Positions 24,610 through 32,442 of a DNA stretch of 32,442 nucleotides are shown piece after piece. The notes beneath the pieces are model-generated. The model worked only from the letters and a program-made list of their open reading frames with translations, was not told the origin of the DNA and did no database searches. Made by a program: the position numbers and the translations under genes. This DNA is from Bacteroidota bacterium (lineage in GTDB: Bacteria; Bacteroidota; Bacteroidia; Cytophagales; Cyclobacteriaceae), in contig JACPVX010000089.1 of assembly GCA_016191555.1 (NCBI GenBank), forward strand, positions 1 through 32,442. The letters run 5' to 3'. The stretch's first letter is position 1; each line of letters opens with the position of its first letter.

Positions 24610-26808
24610 TTATTTCTTCTGGGTAATCACTTGCAGAAAATCTGCCGCGAATTTTTCTGCGTATTCAATTTCTGAAGGCTCCAGCACTTCGCGCTTTTTA
24701 TAGAAGATCAGGCGGTTCTTATGGCTTTCAATGTGCATCTCCTCGCGGTTTTCCAGGAAGCGGATAATTGCATCGGAAAAGAATTGCGTAATGGCTTCTT
24801 CGTTTTCGCCTCGTAAATAGTATTTTTTAGAGAATAAGGGATGTGAAGCAAAGTCAATATCTTTTCCGGCAACGCCTTCAAACAATTTTGACCATAAACC
24901 TTCCGGCTCCAAAGCGAAATCGGGAATGACCACATCGGTATCCGAAAGTTGCAACACGGTGATGCGTGTTTCAGTGCGATCTTGCATGGCGCCTTCTTGC
25001 AAGGAAATGTCTGAGACTTCTACTTTACCCAATTCATTGTATTTGGAAAGAATGTTCTCTTCAAACATCAGTTTGTTGCCACGCTGCAGCGGAAAATCTT
25101 TGTACTTCATCAAATTGCGCGCGCGCTGTGGATAGAATGCGAAATCATGTGCTTCGGCAAACTTGCGTAACTCCATCTGGCGTGGGCTTAATTTAATCTC
25201 AATCTTATTTTGATTAGAGGGAGCTAATTTGCGAGCGGCCAGCGGGTGATTCGACATCGGCTGGAAGTGTTCAAAGCCAATGACGTTCACCGTTCCACCA
25301 TTGTGTTGGTATTCTTCTTCGAAGTGGTGTAGCTGCTCCATGAATGAGTGGTCTACAATCCGTGCGTCTGAGAAATTGATATTCACACGTTTGCCGGGCT
25401 TGATTTTCTTAAACATGGTTTTGAACCCGATCAAGTTCGAGAAGATAGCAGAGTCTTTTACGGAAATGTTGTATTCCTCAGTGCCTTCCGAAAACTCGTA
25501 CTGTGCTTTGAACAAGCTTCGGAGTGGAGCGCCATTCAAAATATGGAAAATGAATTTGATAACAATACCCGAAGCGACACCGATCAATAAGTCGGTGGCA
25601 ACAGTAACGAATACAGTAATCACGAAGATCACCAACTGTTCGGCACCAATCTTATATGTTTTATAAAATTCTTTAGGCGATGCCAGGCGATATCCTACGG
25701 CAATCAACAAAGCAGCAAGAGCAGCGTTGGGAATCATTTCGATGACCGGAATGAATAATAGCATTGCTATCAACAAAAACAAACCATGAAAGAAGTTCGC
25801 CCAACGGGTACGACCACCGAAGTTAACGTTAGCCGAGCTACGGGCAACTTCTGAAATCATCGGCAAACCGCCCAGCAAACCGGAAAGAGCGTTTCCGGCA
25901 CCTAATGCAGACAAATCTTTATTGGCATTGGATTCACGCTTATACGGATCAAGACCATCAATTGCCTTTACGGTCAGCAATGATTCCAAGCTGTTGATGA
26001 ACAAAAACATGATGACATATTTCCAAAACACTCCGGTGCCAATGGCCGCAAAGCTGGCGTTGAAGGCAATGTTCTCCCAGAAGTTGCCAATGCTTACTAA
26101 GTCAAAGGCAGGTTCGGTATGACGGAAATCCATGATCATCGCCATCGGAATAGTAACTACCAACACCACCATGGGAGCCGGAATTTTTTTGATGAACTGA
26201 CCTTTCAACAATGGCATTCCAAAGATGATGATTAAGCTCACCACGCCTACCAATGCTACGCGCGGATCGGCATGAGCAAATGAATGAGGAATCATTTCGT
26301 ACAACTCAATGGGCTCGAGACCCTTGAGCGTTGCCGGATCAATACCCAGCAATACGTGAATCTGTTTGGAGAAGATAATCAACCCAATGGCGGCCAGCAT
26401 ACCATGCACTGCCGAGGGTGGAAAGAAATCACTTAAGGACCCAAATTTCAGAAAGCCAAAAATGATCTGAATCACGGCCATCACTACAATAACACCACAA
26501 GCGAGTTGCACACCAGTGTAGCCCTCGATATTTAATGCGCCTAATTCAGTAACAGCACCGGCACAAATGGTAATCAATCCGGCAGCAGGGCCTTTAATGG
26601 TTAATGCAGAGCCGGCAAAAATACTAACGAACATACCGCCAATCATAGCAGTGAGCACACCCATGGCAGCGGGGAAACCACTGGCTTTGGCAATACCTAA
26701 ACTAAGTGGTAGCGCCAATAAAAACACAAGGAAGCCAGAGACGGCATCTACCTTCCAGTTTTGTTTAAGACCTTCTAATCCATCTTTCGGAATTTCTAAT
26801 ACTTTCAT
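24610..26808 (-). CDS. SulP family anion (possibly bicarbonate) transporter
   Basis: A 732-aa inner-membrane SulP/SLC26 transporter. The membrane domain covers about residues 20-425 with the family motifs GFLVFLLALPLSLGIAKASGFPAAMG near the start and NALSGLLGGLPMISEVARSSANVNFGGRTRWAN in the middle. A STAS domain is at about 445-515 (VNINFSDARIVDHSFMEQL). It is followed by an extra region of about 200 residues (530-732) of unknown nature; I see no carbonic anhydrase motif. SulP members carry sulfate, bicarbonate or other anions; the adjacent dabA-dabB operon makes a BicA-like bicarbonate role attractive but unproven. Its leader contains two hairpins upstream of the ATG at 26808. Confidence 0.92.
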   Translation of the reverse strand: MKVLEIPKDGLEGLKQNWKVDAVSGFLVFLLALPLSLGIAKASGFPAAMGVLTAMIGGMFVSIFAGSALTIKGPAAGLITICAGAVTELGALNIEGYTGVQLACGVIVVMAVIQIIFGFLKFGSLSDFFPPSAVHGMLAAIGLIIFSKQIHVLLGIDPATLKGLEPIELYEMIPHSFAHADPRVALVGVVSLIIIFGMPLLKGQFIKKIPAPMVVLVVTIPMAMIMDFRHTEPAFDLVSIGNFWENIAFNASFAAIGTGVFWKYVIMFLFINSLESLLTVKAIDGLDPYKRESNANKDLSALGAGNALSGLLGGLPMISEVARSSANVNFGGRTRWANFFHGLFLLIAMLLFIPVIEMIPNAALAALLIAVGYRLASPKEFYKTYKIGAEQLVIFVITVFVTVATDLLIGVASGIVIKFIFHILNGAPLRSLFKAQYEFSEGTEEYNISVKDSAIFSNLIGFKTMFKKIKPGKRVNINFSDARIVDHSFMEQLHHFEEEYQHNGGTVNVIGFEHFQPMSNHPLAARKLAPSNQNKIEIKLSPRQMELRKFAEAHDFAFYPQRARNLMKYKDFPLQRGNKLMFEENILSKYNELGKVEVSDISLQEGAMQDRTETRITVLQLSDTDVVIPDFALEPEGLWSKLFEGVAGKDIDFASHPLFSKKYYLRGENEEAITQFFSDAIIRFLENREEMHIESHKNRLIFYKKREVLEPSEIEYAEKFAADFLQVITQKK

Positions 26809-26825
26809 TTAAATAAGTAAGTTAT

Positions 26826-26846
26826 GATGTTGCTTTGTTCAACATC
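26826..26846 (-). promoter_or_regulatory. Second hairpin in the SulP leader
   Basis: Perfect 7-bp inverted repeat GATGTTG/CAACATC with a 7-base spacer, 17 bases before the SulP start codon and 24 bases after the terminator-like hairpin at 26871-26890. Such a tandem arrangement in a leader could mask the ribosome-binding region or serve as an operator. No direct evidence of either. Confidence 0.4.
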
Positions 26847-26861
26847 GATTAAGAAATAGTA

Positions 26862-26890
26862 AAAACTAAAGTGCAGCAAAATTGCTGCAC
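26862..26890 (-). terminator. Terminator/attenuator between small gene A and SulP
   Basis: Perfect 8-bp stem GTGCAGCA/TGCTGCAC (26871-26878 with 26883-26890) and a 4-base loop. On the minus strand it is followed by TTTAGTTTTTAC. It lies 29 bases past the stop of the small secreted protein gene and 62 before the SulP ATG, so SulP expression depends on readthrough or on an unseen promoter. Confidence 0.75.
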
Positions 26891-26919
26891 GATCGAAAAT
26901 GACCGATAAGAAGAAAATC

Positions 26920-27276
26920 CTAAATGAGAAAAGTCTGATTCAATTGATACAAGGGGGGATGCGTATCAAACAAGTTTTGGTTAGCGTCTGGCGCAATGTG
27001 GATGCTGCGCGTGTTGCTGGCAAAAGAAAGATTCTTGAAAGAGTACAGTTCGATGGAAAGGGGCAGCGCATCTTTCCCTTCGCGTTCTTCTTCATTACAT
27101 TCTTCCAGAAAGAAGAAAGAGTAAATGTTAGACTGGGCAACAGAAAAGCTGCGTTTAGAAGAATCACTTATCGTAGCCTCCCGACTGCTTGCACTCAATA
27201 GAGACGGTGCCAGCAGTTCAAAGGAGAAGAGCAGGATTGCAAAGAATTTCAAAAGATGACTGTTTCTTAACTGCAT
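26920..27276 (-). CDS. Small exported protein A, paralogue of protein B
   Basis: A 118-aa protein of unknown function. The N-terminal 30 residues form a signal peptide (MQLRNSHLLKFFAILLFSFELLAPSLLSA). The mature part contains FLEECNEEEREGKD and ends in PPLYQLNQTFLI. It resembles the divergent neighbour at 27406: same length, same signal peptide placement, EEREGKD against EEREAKD, a central hydrophobic pair of strands (SIELYSFKNLSF against FIQFTYSLSNTD), and PLYxxxQxFLI at the end. This shared layout is the best evidence that it is a real gene and not a chance frame. It is first in the minus arm, upstream of the SulP gene. Confidence 0.65.
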   Translation of the reverse strand: MQLRNSHLLKFFAILLFSFELLAPSLLSASSREATISDSSKRSFSVAQSNIYSFFFLEECNEEEREGKDALPLSIELYSFKNLSFASNTRSIHIAPDANQNLFDTHPPLYQLNQTFLI

Positions 27277-27405
27277 TCAATGCCGTGATTTATCCGAAAG
27301 TTCATGAATTATTTTTTAAAAATCCAATTAATCTATTTTCCGTACACGTGTGCGCTCAAATGAACTTGCTCTTTCTTTGTCAAATGTTATATCTTTGACA
27401 TTGTC
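27277..27405. promoter_or_regulatory. Divergent control region between small genes A and B
   Basis: This 129-base A/T-rich gap must hold promoters for both arms. On the plus strand TATCTTTG (27390-27397) matches TAnnTTTG, with a TTG at 27366-27368. It would start transcription at or just before the ATG of gene B, an almost leaderless message. An inverted repeat TGTCAAA-N9-TTTGACA (27378-27384 and 27394-27400) covers that element. ACACGTGT, a perfect 8-bp palindrome, lies at 27344-27351 in the middle of the gap. TCAAATG occurs twice, 24 bases apart (27356 and 27380). No good -7 match is found for the minus direction. Confidence 0.5.
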
Positions 27406-27762
27406 ATGATCAAAAAGACCCATATTAAATTCGGTTCCAGCTTCTTTATGCTGGTTCTGCTATTGCCGGTCTTTTTTGCATACGGTTCGCCAGCTTCCAG
27501 CGATCAAAACGACCATTTGGTGTTCAGCAGTAAGTTTGTTCCGGCTCAAACCCTCATAAGTCTGGCGGAGTTGTGCGAAGAGAGAGAAGCAAAGGACTCA
27601 ACAGAAACCTTGCACGATACCCCCTTTATCCAGTTTACCTATTCACTAAGTAATACGGATCGTTCAACCGCATGTGTGGCATTCCATAAGAACCCGCATA
27701 CTTCCTTTGCCAACACCACCAACCTGCCGCTGTACCTCGCCAAGCAGGTATTTCTGATTTAG
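27406..27762 (+). CDS. Small exported protein B, paralogue of protein A
   Basis: A 118-aa protein of unknown function with a signal peptide (MIKKTHIKFGSSFFMLVLLLPVFFAYGSPA). The mature part contains SLAELCEEREAKDS, a hydrophobic segment FIQFTYSLS and a C-terminal PLYLAKQVFLI, all shared in pattern with the divergent protein A. A single Cys near the EER motif is also found in both. It is the first gene of the plus arm, 81 bases before dabA, with a terminator-like hairpin between. A role in sensing or assisting inorganic carbon uptake is conceivable from context only. Confidence 0.65.
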   Translation: MIKKTHIKFGSSFFMLVLLLPVFFAYGSPASSDQNDHLVFSSKFVPAQTLISLAELCEEREAKDSTETLHDTPFIQFTYSLSNTDRSTACVAFHKNPHTSFANTTNLPLYLAKQVFLI

Positions 27763-27798
27763 AGCTCAATCACTTTCTGTCGTTAAGTGGCTCTTTTT
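27761..27798 (+). terminator. Terminator/attenuator between small gene B and dabA
   Basis: Two-part stem: AGAGC (27761-27765) with GCTCT (27790-27794), and CACTT (27771-27775) with AAGTG (27785-27789), leaving a 5-base bulge on the left arm, followed by TTTTT. It starts within the stop codon of gene B. The bulge makes it weaker than the other terminators here. No TAnnTTTG promoter is seen between it and dabA, so partial readthrough is likely. Confidence 0.55.
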
Positions 27799-27843
27799 AT
27801 AGAGCTGCACTCGTTTTATTTCATCTACCTTATTCACTTTTTT

Positions 27844-30342
27844 ATGGCCCAACACTCTGCTTCGTTTGATGAACACGAAGTCATTCACGAATTGAAACAT
27901 TATCTTCCGGCACAAGCACCGCTCAAGGATTTTATTCATCACAACACGCTGCACGCGTTTCAAACATTAAAATTTAAAGATGGCGTGCGGCATGCCTCCG
28001 AGATTTTGGGGTATCGCTCGTCACTCTCATTAACCGACTTTCGAAGTCTATACGACAAGGGTCACATCTTTCCAGATGTACTCGATCGGGTTATTCTCCA
28101 AAAGAAAGAAGCGGAGCATTTGATCGAATGGAGAAAGAAGGTACTGACACATCCATACGAAAATGTTGCCTTGCCCCGCATTGGTGCATTGCGTGCCAAT
28201 TGGAAAAAGCACTACCGCATCGATTTGGATTCACTGGTACAGCCCACGCTCTTCCGCATTTTGTGTAGTTACCTGGATCAGGGTATTGCCATTTGGAATT
28301 TTCCCGTTCGGGAGAAGACTTTTCTGGCGGCCATCCGAGAAATGGAGCGTAACACGCTGGCGAGTTTTTTTAGAAGCTCCCGCGCAAAGAAACTGCTGCT
28401 CGAGACTTCGTGCGAAATTGCCGATTTGTTGAAAATACTGGTAGGTGATGAATCGCTGTATACAAGGTATTTGTTTGATCAGCAGTTTTCACATCAGGGA
28501 TGGTCGGGCATGGTTTCGACTATTGAAGATCAGCCCTTCACCATATTAGATGCTCGAAAACTATCCATGCACGACTTGATTGTGTTTGAGTTGTTGATGG
28601 AAATCGATGCGCTGGATCATCATTTTAAGAAAGGGTGGAAGCCATTGAACGAAAGTTTGGTAGAAAAGCCAATGGCGCTGTTTGCCGATGTACCCGAAAC
28701 CGAAATGCACGAAGTGCTTTTCATCTGGCAGGAAGCATTCGAATGGAGCTACCACGATCAGGTGTTGGCAGGTATCGTGCAAAAGAAAAATCCTGAAAAG
28801 GAATTTGCCAAGAAGAATTTCCAGGCACTGCTTTGCATAGACGATCGTGAGTGTTCCTTCAGGCGATACATTGAGGAGTTTGATCATCAGGCGGAGACAT
28901 TTGGCACACCTGGATTTTTTTCGGTAGAATTTTATTATCAGCCGGAAGGAGGGAAGTTCTATACCAAGCTTTGCCCTGCACCCGTCACACCTAAATATTT
29001 AATCAAAGGCATTGGCGAAGAGAAGCGTCAGAAAGATGCCTATCTCAGTAAGTCAAGCCACTCGTTTTATGGAGGTTGGTTGATTTCACAAACGCTCGGA
29101 TTTTGGTCGGCCTTTAAGTTGTTCGTCAACATCTTCAAGCCTTCGATGGGGCCTGCTACGGCATCTTCTTTCAAACACATGAGCAAGAAATCGCAGCTGA
29201 CCATCGAAAATAAAAATAAGGATGACCGCGAGAATGATTTGCAAATCGGTTTCACGGTAGAAGAAATGACGAACCGGGTAGAAGCTTTGCTGAAGAGCAT
29301 AGGCTTGGTGAAAGATTTTGCTCCGATTGTTTATGTGATCGGTCACGGATCAAGCAGCGTAAACAATCCGCACTATGCGGCATACGACTGTGGTGCGTGT
29401 TCGGGTCGTGCGGGCTCGGTCAACTCGCGTGTTGTCTCTTTTATGGGTAATCATAAACAAGTGCGCGAGTTACTTAAAGGTCGGGGTATTGAAATTCCGG
29501 AGACAACACAATTCTTAGGTGGATTGCACGACACGACACGTGATGAAATCATCTTCTTCGATGAAAACTCATTGACGAAACTAAATCTTGAGCTGCATAA
29601 CAAAAATGAGGTGACGTTCGCGAAAGCGCTCGACTACAATGCCAAAGAGCGTTCACGCAGGTTCGAGTCGATCGATTCGCATTTAACGCCCGCTAATATT
29701 CATGATAAGATATTGACGCGCTCGGTTTCTTTGTTTGAGCCTCGCCCTGAATTGAATCATGCCACCAACGCGCTTTGTGTGGTGGGTAGGAGAGAGCTGA
29801 CGAAGCATTTGTTTATGGACAGACGCTCGTTCATGAACTCGTATGATTATCGGGTGGACCTGGACGGCAAATTTTTAGTGAATGTGTTGCGTCCGGTGGG
29901 GCCTGTGTGCGGTGGTATTAATTTGGAATACTTCTTCTCGCGTGTGGATAATCAAAAACTCGGAGCGGGCACGAAGTTGCCGCACAATGTAATGGGACTG
30001 ATTGGTGTGGCCAATGGAATTGATGGCGATTTGCGTCCGGGCTTGCCGAGTCAGATGATTGAAGTACATGATCCGGTACGTTTATTGGTGATCGTTGAAC
30101 ATTTCCCGGAAATCGTTTTGCAAGCCATCCAGAAAGAAGCGCCTACCTACGAATGGTTTATCAATGAGTGGGTTCGCTTAGTGGTGGTGCATCCGGAAAC
30201 GCATCAATTGTATTTGTTTGGCGAAGGTAAATTTGAAGCGTACCTGCCAACGGTGAAGCAAGTAGAAAAGGCAGCTAATCTGGCTGCTGTTTTTGAAGAG
30301 AACCCTGAGAATTTGCCCGTGTTTGAATTAGAAAGCATTTAA
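27844..30342 (+). CDS. dabA: DabA, inorganic carbon uptake subunit (UPF0753/DUF2309)
   Basis: An 832-aa cytoplasmic, membrane-attached subunit of the DAB inorganic carbon accumulation complex, thought to work as a vectorial, carbonic-anhydrase-like enzyme that turns CO2 into bicarbonate with energy from DabB. The zinc ligands found in Halothiobacillus DabA have counterparts here with matching spacing: Cys331 and Asp333 in LLCIDDREC, His501 in VIGHGSSS, Cys516 in YDCGACSG. The early FIHHNTLHAFQ block is also typical. The frame runs upstream to GTG 27787, but ATG 27844 (MAQHSASFDEHEV) is the natural start. dabB follows after 12 bases. Confidence 0.95.
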   Translation: MAQHSASFDEHEVIHELKHYLPAQAPLKDFIHHNTLHAFQTLKFKDGVRHASEILGYRSSLSLTDFRSLYDKGHIFPDVLDRVILQKKEAEHLIEWRKKVLTHPYENVALPRIGALRANWKKHYRIDLDSLVQPTLFRILCSYLDQGIAIWNFPVREKTFLAAIREMERNTLASFFRSSRAKKLLLETSCEIADLLKILVGDESLYTRYLFDQQFSHQGWSGMVSTIEDQPFTILDARKLSMHDLIVFELLMEIDALDHHFKKGWKPLNESLVEKPMALFADVPETEMHEVLFIWQEAFEWSYHDQVLAGIVQKKNPEKEFAKKNFQALLCIDDRECSFRRYIEEFDHQAETFGTPGFFSVEFYYQPEGGKFYTKLCPAPVTPKYLIKGIGEEKRQKDAYLSKSSHSFYGGWLISQTLGFWSAFKLFVNIFKPSMGPATASSFKHMSKKSQLTIENKNKDDRENDLQIGFTVEEMTNRVEALLKSIGLVKDFAPIVYVIGHGSSSVNNPHYAAYDCGACSGRAGSVNSRVVSFMGNHKQVRELLKGRGIEIPETTQFLGGLHDTTRDEIIFFDENSLTKLNLELHNKNEVTFAKALDYNAKERSRRFESIDSHLTPANIHDKILTRSVSLFEPRPELNHATNALCVVGRRELTKHLFMDRRSFMNSYDYRVDLDGKFLVNVLRPVGPVCGGINLEYFFSRVDNQKLGAGTKLPHNVMGLIGVANGIDGDLRPGLPSQMIEVHDPVRLLVIVEHFPEIVLQAIQKEAPTYEWFINEWVRLVVVHPETHQLYLFGEGKFEAYLPTVKQVEKAANLAAVFEENPENLPVFELESI

Positions 30343-30354
30343 GTTATAGCAGCA

Positions 30355-32223
30355 ATGAAATCATTCTTAGAATTTTTTATACTCATACCCCTCATTGGAT
30401 TTTTAGTGAGTTTGCTTTTGCCTCGCAAAAAAGAAACGCTCATTGCCCGTTGGGCATTTGGTTCAGTAGCTACTCATATGATCAGCTTTCAGGTGTTTCT
30501 GATCTACTGGTTGCTGGACGGCTATCACGAACTAAACTTAAAAGACTATGTGCTATACCTGACGGATGGCTACGAATTCTTCCTCGACTTTTATTTCGAT
30601 AAGATTACCGCGGTGTATGTGTTCGTAGGATCGTTGCTTACGTTCATGGTAACATTATACAGCCGTGCGTACATGCACCGCGAGCATGGGTTCAAACGAT
30701 TCTTCAATACCGTACTCTTCTTTTATCTGGGATACAACATTGTGGTGTTTGCCGGAAACTTAGAAACACTCTTTATCGGATGGGAGATTTTGGGCGTTAG
30801 TTCTTTCTTGTTGATAGCCTTCTATCGCGATCGTTATTTGCCGGTGAAGAATGCCGTGAAGGTTTTTTCTATTTATCGCATTGCCGATGTGGGATTGATC
30901 TTAGCCATGTGGATGAGTCACCACTTGTGGCACGAGAGCATCACATTCGATAAGCTCACCAATGCCGAATTGATTCACTCCCATTTGCAAGAGCACAGTT
31001 GGGTAGGCATTTTCATTGCCTTGATGTTTTGGTTGTCTGCCATTGCGAAGTCGGCACAACTTCCTTTTTCATCGTGGCTGCCGCGCGCCATGGAAGGCCC
31101 CACACCCAGTAGTGCCATTTTTTACGGCTCGCTTTCTGTACACTTAGGCGTGTTCATTATGTTGCGCACGTATCCGTTTTGGGAGAATCAACTTTCCGTT
31201 CGCATTCTCATTGGTATCATGGGCTTGCTCACGGCTGTCATCGCCACGGGCATTGCGCGGGTGCAGTCTTCGGTGAAGAGCCAGATTGCCTATAGTTCCA
31301 TTGCACAGATTGGTTTAATATTTATTGAGATCGCAGCAGGTTGGGGCGCTATTGCATTGGTGCATTTTGCAGGTAATGCATTCTTGCGCACCTATCAGTT
31401 GCTGGTATCACCTTCCGTAGTGAGTTATTTGATCCGCGAGCAGTTCTACAACTTCATGCCGAAGCTTCGCTCGATTGAAGACTCATTTCCTAAGAAGATG
31501 CAATACACGCTGTACATCTTGTGTATCAAAGAATGGAACCTCGATTCATTTATGTATCGCTACTTGTGGAACCCCGTGAAGTGGCTCGGGCAAAAAGTAG
31601 ACTTCTTAACATTGGGCAGGGTAGTGGGCTTCTTCGTGCCAGCGTATATCGTAGGGCTTTTCCTGGTGTATAATAAAGATCTGATTTCAGAAGAGGTGCA
31701 ACATGCGTTGCCAATTGTGTTCTCGTTGATTGCCTTGATATGCGTATTGAAGTCATTTACCGAGCGTAAGCAGGCGCGCATGAGTTGGATGCTTGTAATC
31801 ATGAATCACTTTTGGATCGCACTCGCCATCTCGTTCAACGAGAACTTCAGCTTTACCGATATTCACATTTATCTGAGCGGTATTGCCGTAGCCGGTATTT
31901 TTGGATTTCTGGCATTAAGAAGACTCGTGCTGCTCGAAGGCAATATCGACCTCAATCAATTTCATGGTCACTCGTATCGCCACCCAAAAATTGCCACTGC
32001 CTTTTTGATTGCGTGTCTGGCGGCTACCGGTTTCCCGATATCGCCCACGTTTATTGGAGAAGATTTAATATTCAGTCACATTCATGAAGATCAATTGGTG
32101 CTGGCACTCTTCACCTCATTGAGTTTTATCATTGATGGACTTGCTATCATTCGCATATTTGCGAGGGTATTCTTAGGGCCACACTCTAAATCGGTCTACG
32201 AAATGGCGTACCGGTCATCTTAG
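30355..32223 (+). CDS. dabB: DabB, proton-conducting membrane subunit
   Basis: A 622-aa membrane protein of the NuoL/Mrp antiporter-like family, the cation-conducting partner of DabA. The N-terminal helix pair, GWEILGVSSFLLIAFYRDR near residues 142-160, and AKSAQLPFSSWLPRAMEGPTPSSAI near 236-260 carry the Glu and Lys residues used for proton transfer in this family. About 14 membrane segments are expected. A distinctive insert (KLRSIEDSFPKKMQYTLYILCIKEWNLD, about 365-405) sits between the antiporter core and the last helices, as in DabB proteins and unlike NuoL. DAB pairs are known from autotrophs and from many heterotrophs that need bicarbonate for carboxylation. Confidence 0.94.
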   Translation: MKSFLEFFILIPLIGFLVSLLLPRKKETLIARWAFGSVATHMISFQVFLIYWLLDGYHELNLKDYVLYLTDGYEFFLDFYFDKITAVYVFVGSLLTFMVTLYSRAYMHREHGFKRFFNTVLFFYLGYNIVVFAGNLETLFIGWEILGVSSFLLIAFYRDRYLPVKNAVKVFSIYRIADVGLILAMWMSHHLWHESITFDKLTNAELIHSHLQEHSWVGIFIALMFWLSAIAKSAQLPFSSWLPRAMEGPTPSSAIFYGSLSVHLGVFIMLRTYPFWENQLSVRILIGIMGLLTAVIATGIARVQSSVKSQIAYSSIAQIGLIFIEIAAGWGAIALVHFAGNAFLRTYQLLVSPSVVSYLIREQFYNFMPKLRSIEDSFPKKMQYTLYILCIKEWNLDSFMYRYLWNPVKWLGQKVDFLTLGRVVGFFVPAYIVGLFLVYNKDLISEEVQHALPIVFSLIALICVLKSFTERKQARMSWMLVIMNHFWIALAISFNENFSFTDIHIYLSGIAVAGIFGFLALRRLVLLEGNIDLNQFHGHSYRHPKIATAFLIACLAATGFPISPTFIGEDLIFSHIHEDQLVLALFTSLSFIIDGLAIIRIFARVFLGPHSKSVYEMAYRSS

Positions 32224-32238
32224 TAGTTTATAGTTAGG

Positions 32239-32310
32239 GGTTAATAGTTATTAGTACGCGGAACGGATAACGATTAACTATTAACCTTTAACGATTAACT
32301 GTTTTTCTTA
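32239..32310 (+). terminator. Possible terminator/repeat after dabB
   Basis: Perfect 12-bp inverted repeat GGTTAATAGTTA (32239-32250) with TAACTATTAACC (32275-32286) and a 24-base spacer. AACGATTAACT occurs twice 21 bases apart (32269 and 32290), ending in GTTTTTC. The A/T-rich stem and long loop are weak for a terminator, so it may instead be a dispersed repeat. Confidence 0.4.
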
Positions 32311-32389
32311 TTCATCAGATAGGTAAAAGTATATAACAAATTTAATAAATAGATTAGGCTGTTGATAAAATTTTATTAATAGAAATAAA

Positions 32390-32400
32390 TAGTATCTTCG
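32390..32400 (+). promoter_or_regulatory. Possible promoter element for a gene beyond the window
   Basis: TATCTTCG at 32393-32400 differs from TAnnTTTG by one base. It is followed by a poly-A-rich leader to the end of the window. No -33 match stands out at the usual distance. Confidence 0.25.
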
Positions 32401-32442
32401 TAAAAAAAAATTAAAAAAAATTATTTATTTACATTTTGAGAC

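Noticed and set aside
27787..27843. Extended N-terminus of DabA from GTG 27787
   Set aside because: It would add a hydrophobic stretch not found in DabA proteins and overlaps the terminator-like hairpin. ATG 27844 gives a normal start.

Overview
The window reads as a chromosomal segment of a Bacteroidota bacterium, most likely a Cytophagales-type one. The reasons are a DUF4296 lipoprotein beside mutS2, SiaB/SiaC-type proteins, a TerB-like/ABCG fusion transporter, DabA/DabB, several matches to the Bacteroidota -7 promoter element TAnnTTTG, and few Shine-Dalgarno sequences. It holds no rRNA, tRNA, CRISPR array or transposase that I can see. The family assignments come from reading the proteins, not from searches.

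Layout. (1) 76-2832, plus strand: a DUF4296 lipoprotein and MutS2. (2) 14121-2881, minus strand: a nine-gene, apparently single operon that reads cheR, cheB (no receiver domain), a membrane GAF protein, a large Cache/HAMP/GAF/PAS/PAS/PP2C phosphatase (SiaA-like), siaB kinase, siaC phosphoprotein, a 1026-residue ABCG-type transporter with a TerB-like N-terminus, a lipoprotein and a small secreted protein. A TAnnTTTG promoter precedes it and a strong intrinsic terminator ends it. (3) 14325-16717: cytidine deaminase, a saccharopine-dehydrogenase-like protein and a VOC protein. (4) 16718-17458: a gene-free stretch with a 21-bp tandem repeat array of 13 units in perfect register. (5) 17459-19993: an A/T-rich islet with one secreted MORN/TonB-C-like protein and three small membrane proteins of unknown role. 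(6) 19990-23036, minus: PlsC-like acyltransferase, bile-acid/sodium symporter family protein, RNase HI and MarC. (7) 23131-32223: an inorganic-anion/inorganic-carbon locus of two divergent arms. The minus arm is small secreted protein A, a SulP transporter and a porin. The plus arm is small secreted protein B, DabA and DabB.

Two systems stand out. The first joins chemotaxis-type methylation enzymes (CheR/CheB) to a SiaA/B/C phosphorylation switch, with neither the diguanylate cyclase SiaD nor any MCP, CheA or CheW in the window. The gene after siaC is instead an ABC transporter, which is therefore the best candidate output. The second is the near-symmetrical SulP/DAB locus. Each arm starts with a small exported protein, and the two resemble each other (both 118 aa, sharing an EEREGKD/EEREAKD block and a PLYxxxQxFLI C-terminus). 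In each arm an intrinsic-terminator-like hairpin lies between the small gene and the transporter. This suggests a paired, attenuated regulatory design for bicarbonate or CO2 uptake that I do not recognise from described systems.
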